The notes under the pieces: model-generated
Database searches by the model: none
The model's input: the letters and a program-made list of their open reading frames with translations, nothing else
What the model was told of the DNA's origin: nothing
Program-made: the position numbers and the translations under genes
Shown: piece after piece, positions 5,746-5,887 of the stretch
Layout of the letters: the number at the start of each line of letters is the position of its first letter
Numbering within the stretch: the first letter of the stretch is position 1
NCBI GenBank assembly: GCA_013140405.1
Contig: JABFSV010000417.1
Location: 1 to 5,887, forward strand
Length of the DNA stretch: 5,887 nucleotides
Source of the DNA: Methyloglobulus sp.
GTDB lineage: Bacteria > Pseudomonadota > Gammaproteobacteria > Methylococcales > Methylomonadaceae
Direction of reading: 5' to 3'

Positions 5746-5769
5746 GGTGGGCAAAGAAAATTGCCCACC
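5746..5769. terminator. 9-bp hairpin between convergent genes
   Basis: GGTGGGCAA (5746-5754) and TTGCCCACC (5761-5769) pair perfectly around AGAAAA. It lies 25 bases beyond the stop of the minus-strand gene entering from the right. Read on the minus strand it is followed by ATTTC, a weak T-tract. It probably ends that gene and backs up the hairpin at 5688-5720 for the + strand. Confidence 0.6.
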
Positions 5770-5794
5770 TGATTGATTAAAAATACAGTCCCAA

Positions 5795-5887
5795 TCAATT
5801 ATCTTCCTGTTCTGGTTCTGGACTGTCGGGTTTAAACAATTCGGCGATCAGCTCCATTTGAGCGGTCAATTGGGGTATCTTGGGGAT
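5795..5887 (-). CDS. C-terminal end of an unidentified gene (partial)
   Basis: The last 30 codons of a minus-strand frame run in from the right edge and end at a TGA at 5797-5795. The visible peptide reads IPKIPQLTAQMELIAELF, then an acidic tail KPDSPEPEQEDN. The Pro/Glu/Asp-rich tail looks like a natural C-terminus, and the paired hairpins downstream support a real gene end here. The family cannot be recognised from so little sequence. Confidence 0.5.
   Translation of the reverse strand: MPKIPQLTAQMELIAELFKPDSPEPEQEDN

Noticed and set aside
1..5887. tRNA, rRNA, transposase, phage integrase or attachment sites
   Set aside because: No such gene, cloverleaf or flanking direct repeat was seen by eye on either strand.

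Overview
The window reads as a chromosomal segment of a gammaproteobacterium. The main clue is the truncated gene at the left edge, which encodes the beta subunit of the proton-translocating NAD(P) transhydrogenase (PntB). From memory it aligns almost without gaps to Escherichia coli PntB. A filamentous sulfur bacterium of the Thiothrix type is a possible source, but that is only a guess. Base composition is mixed: a sampled 60-base line of pntB is about 52% GC, while one from the cassette after it is about 37%.

Layout, left to right. (1) 2-1228 (+): pntB without its first ~55 codons, closed by a 9-bp hairpin at 1245-1267. (2) 1300-2827 (+): a two-gene cassette of low GC whose genes overlap by 14 bases. 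The first encodes a 125-residue protein with a CxxC motif. The second encodes a 387-residue protein that resembles, from memory, proteins labelled DUF6575. No function is known to me for either. (3) 2982-3530 (-): a membrane-anchored J-domain-like protein whose HPD motif is replaced by NVE. Its frame continues past the stop into ten further coiled-coil-like codons. (4) 3531-3867: a 337-base AT-rich divergent intergenic region. It holds a perfect FNR-type box (TTGAT-N4-ATCAA) at class II distance from a good -10 for the J-like gene, plus a hairpin and short reading frames in the predicted leader. (5) 3868-4245 (+): a single-domain rhodanese lipoprotein. (6) 4246-4430: a leader region with nested inverted repeats, an extended -10 and a near-perfect Shine-Dalgarno. 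(7) 4431-5663 (+): a 410-residue, very Ala-rich protein built on about 34 AxxAxxx heptads, with a gap-free internal duplication of exactly 13 heptads. (8) 5664-5794: two strong hairpins between convergent genes. (9) 5795-5887 (-): the last 30 codons of a gene that enters from the right edge.

The genes do not form one obvious pathway. PntB (NADPH supply), an FNR-controlled membrane J-like protein and an envelope rhodanese fit a redox and oxygen-responsive lifestyle, but that link is inference. The best candidates for undescribed biology are the overlapping CxxC/DUF6575-like pair, the HPD-less J protein with its anaerobic-type promoter, and the Ala-heptad filament-like protein.
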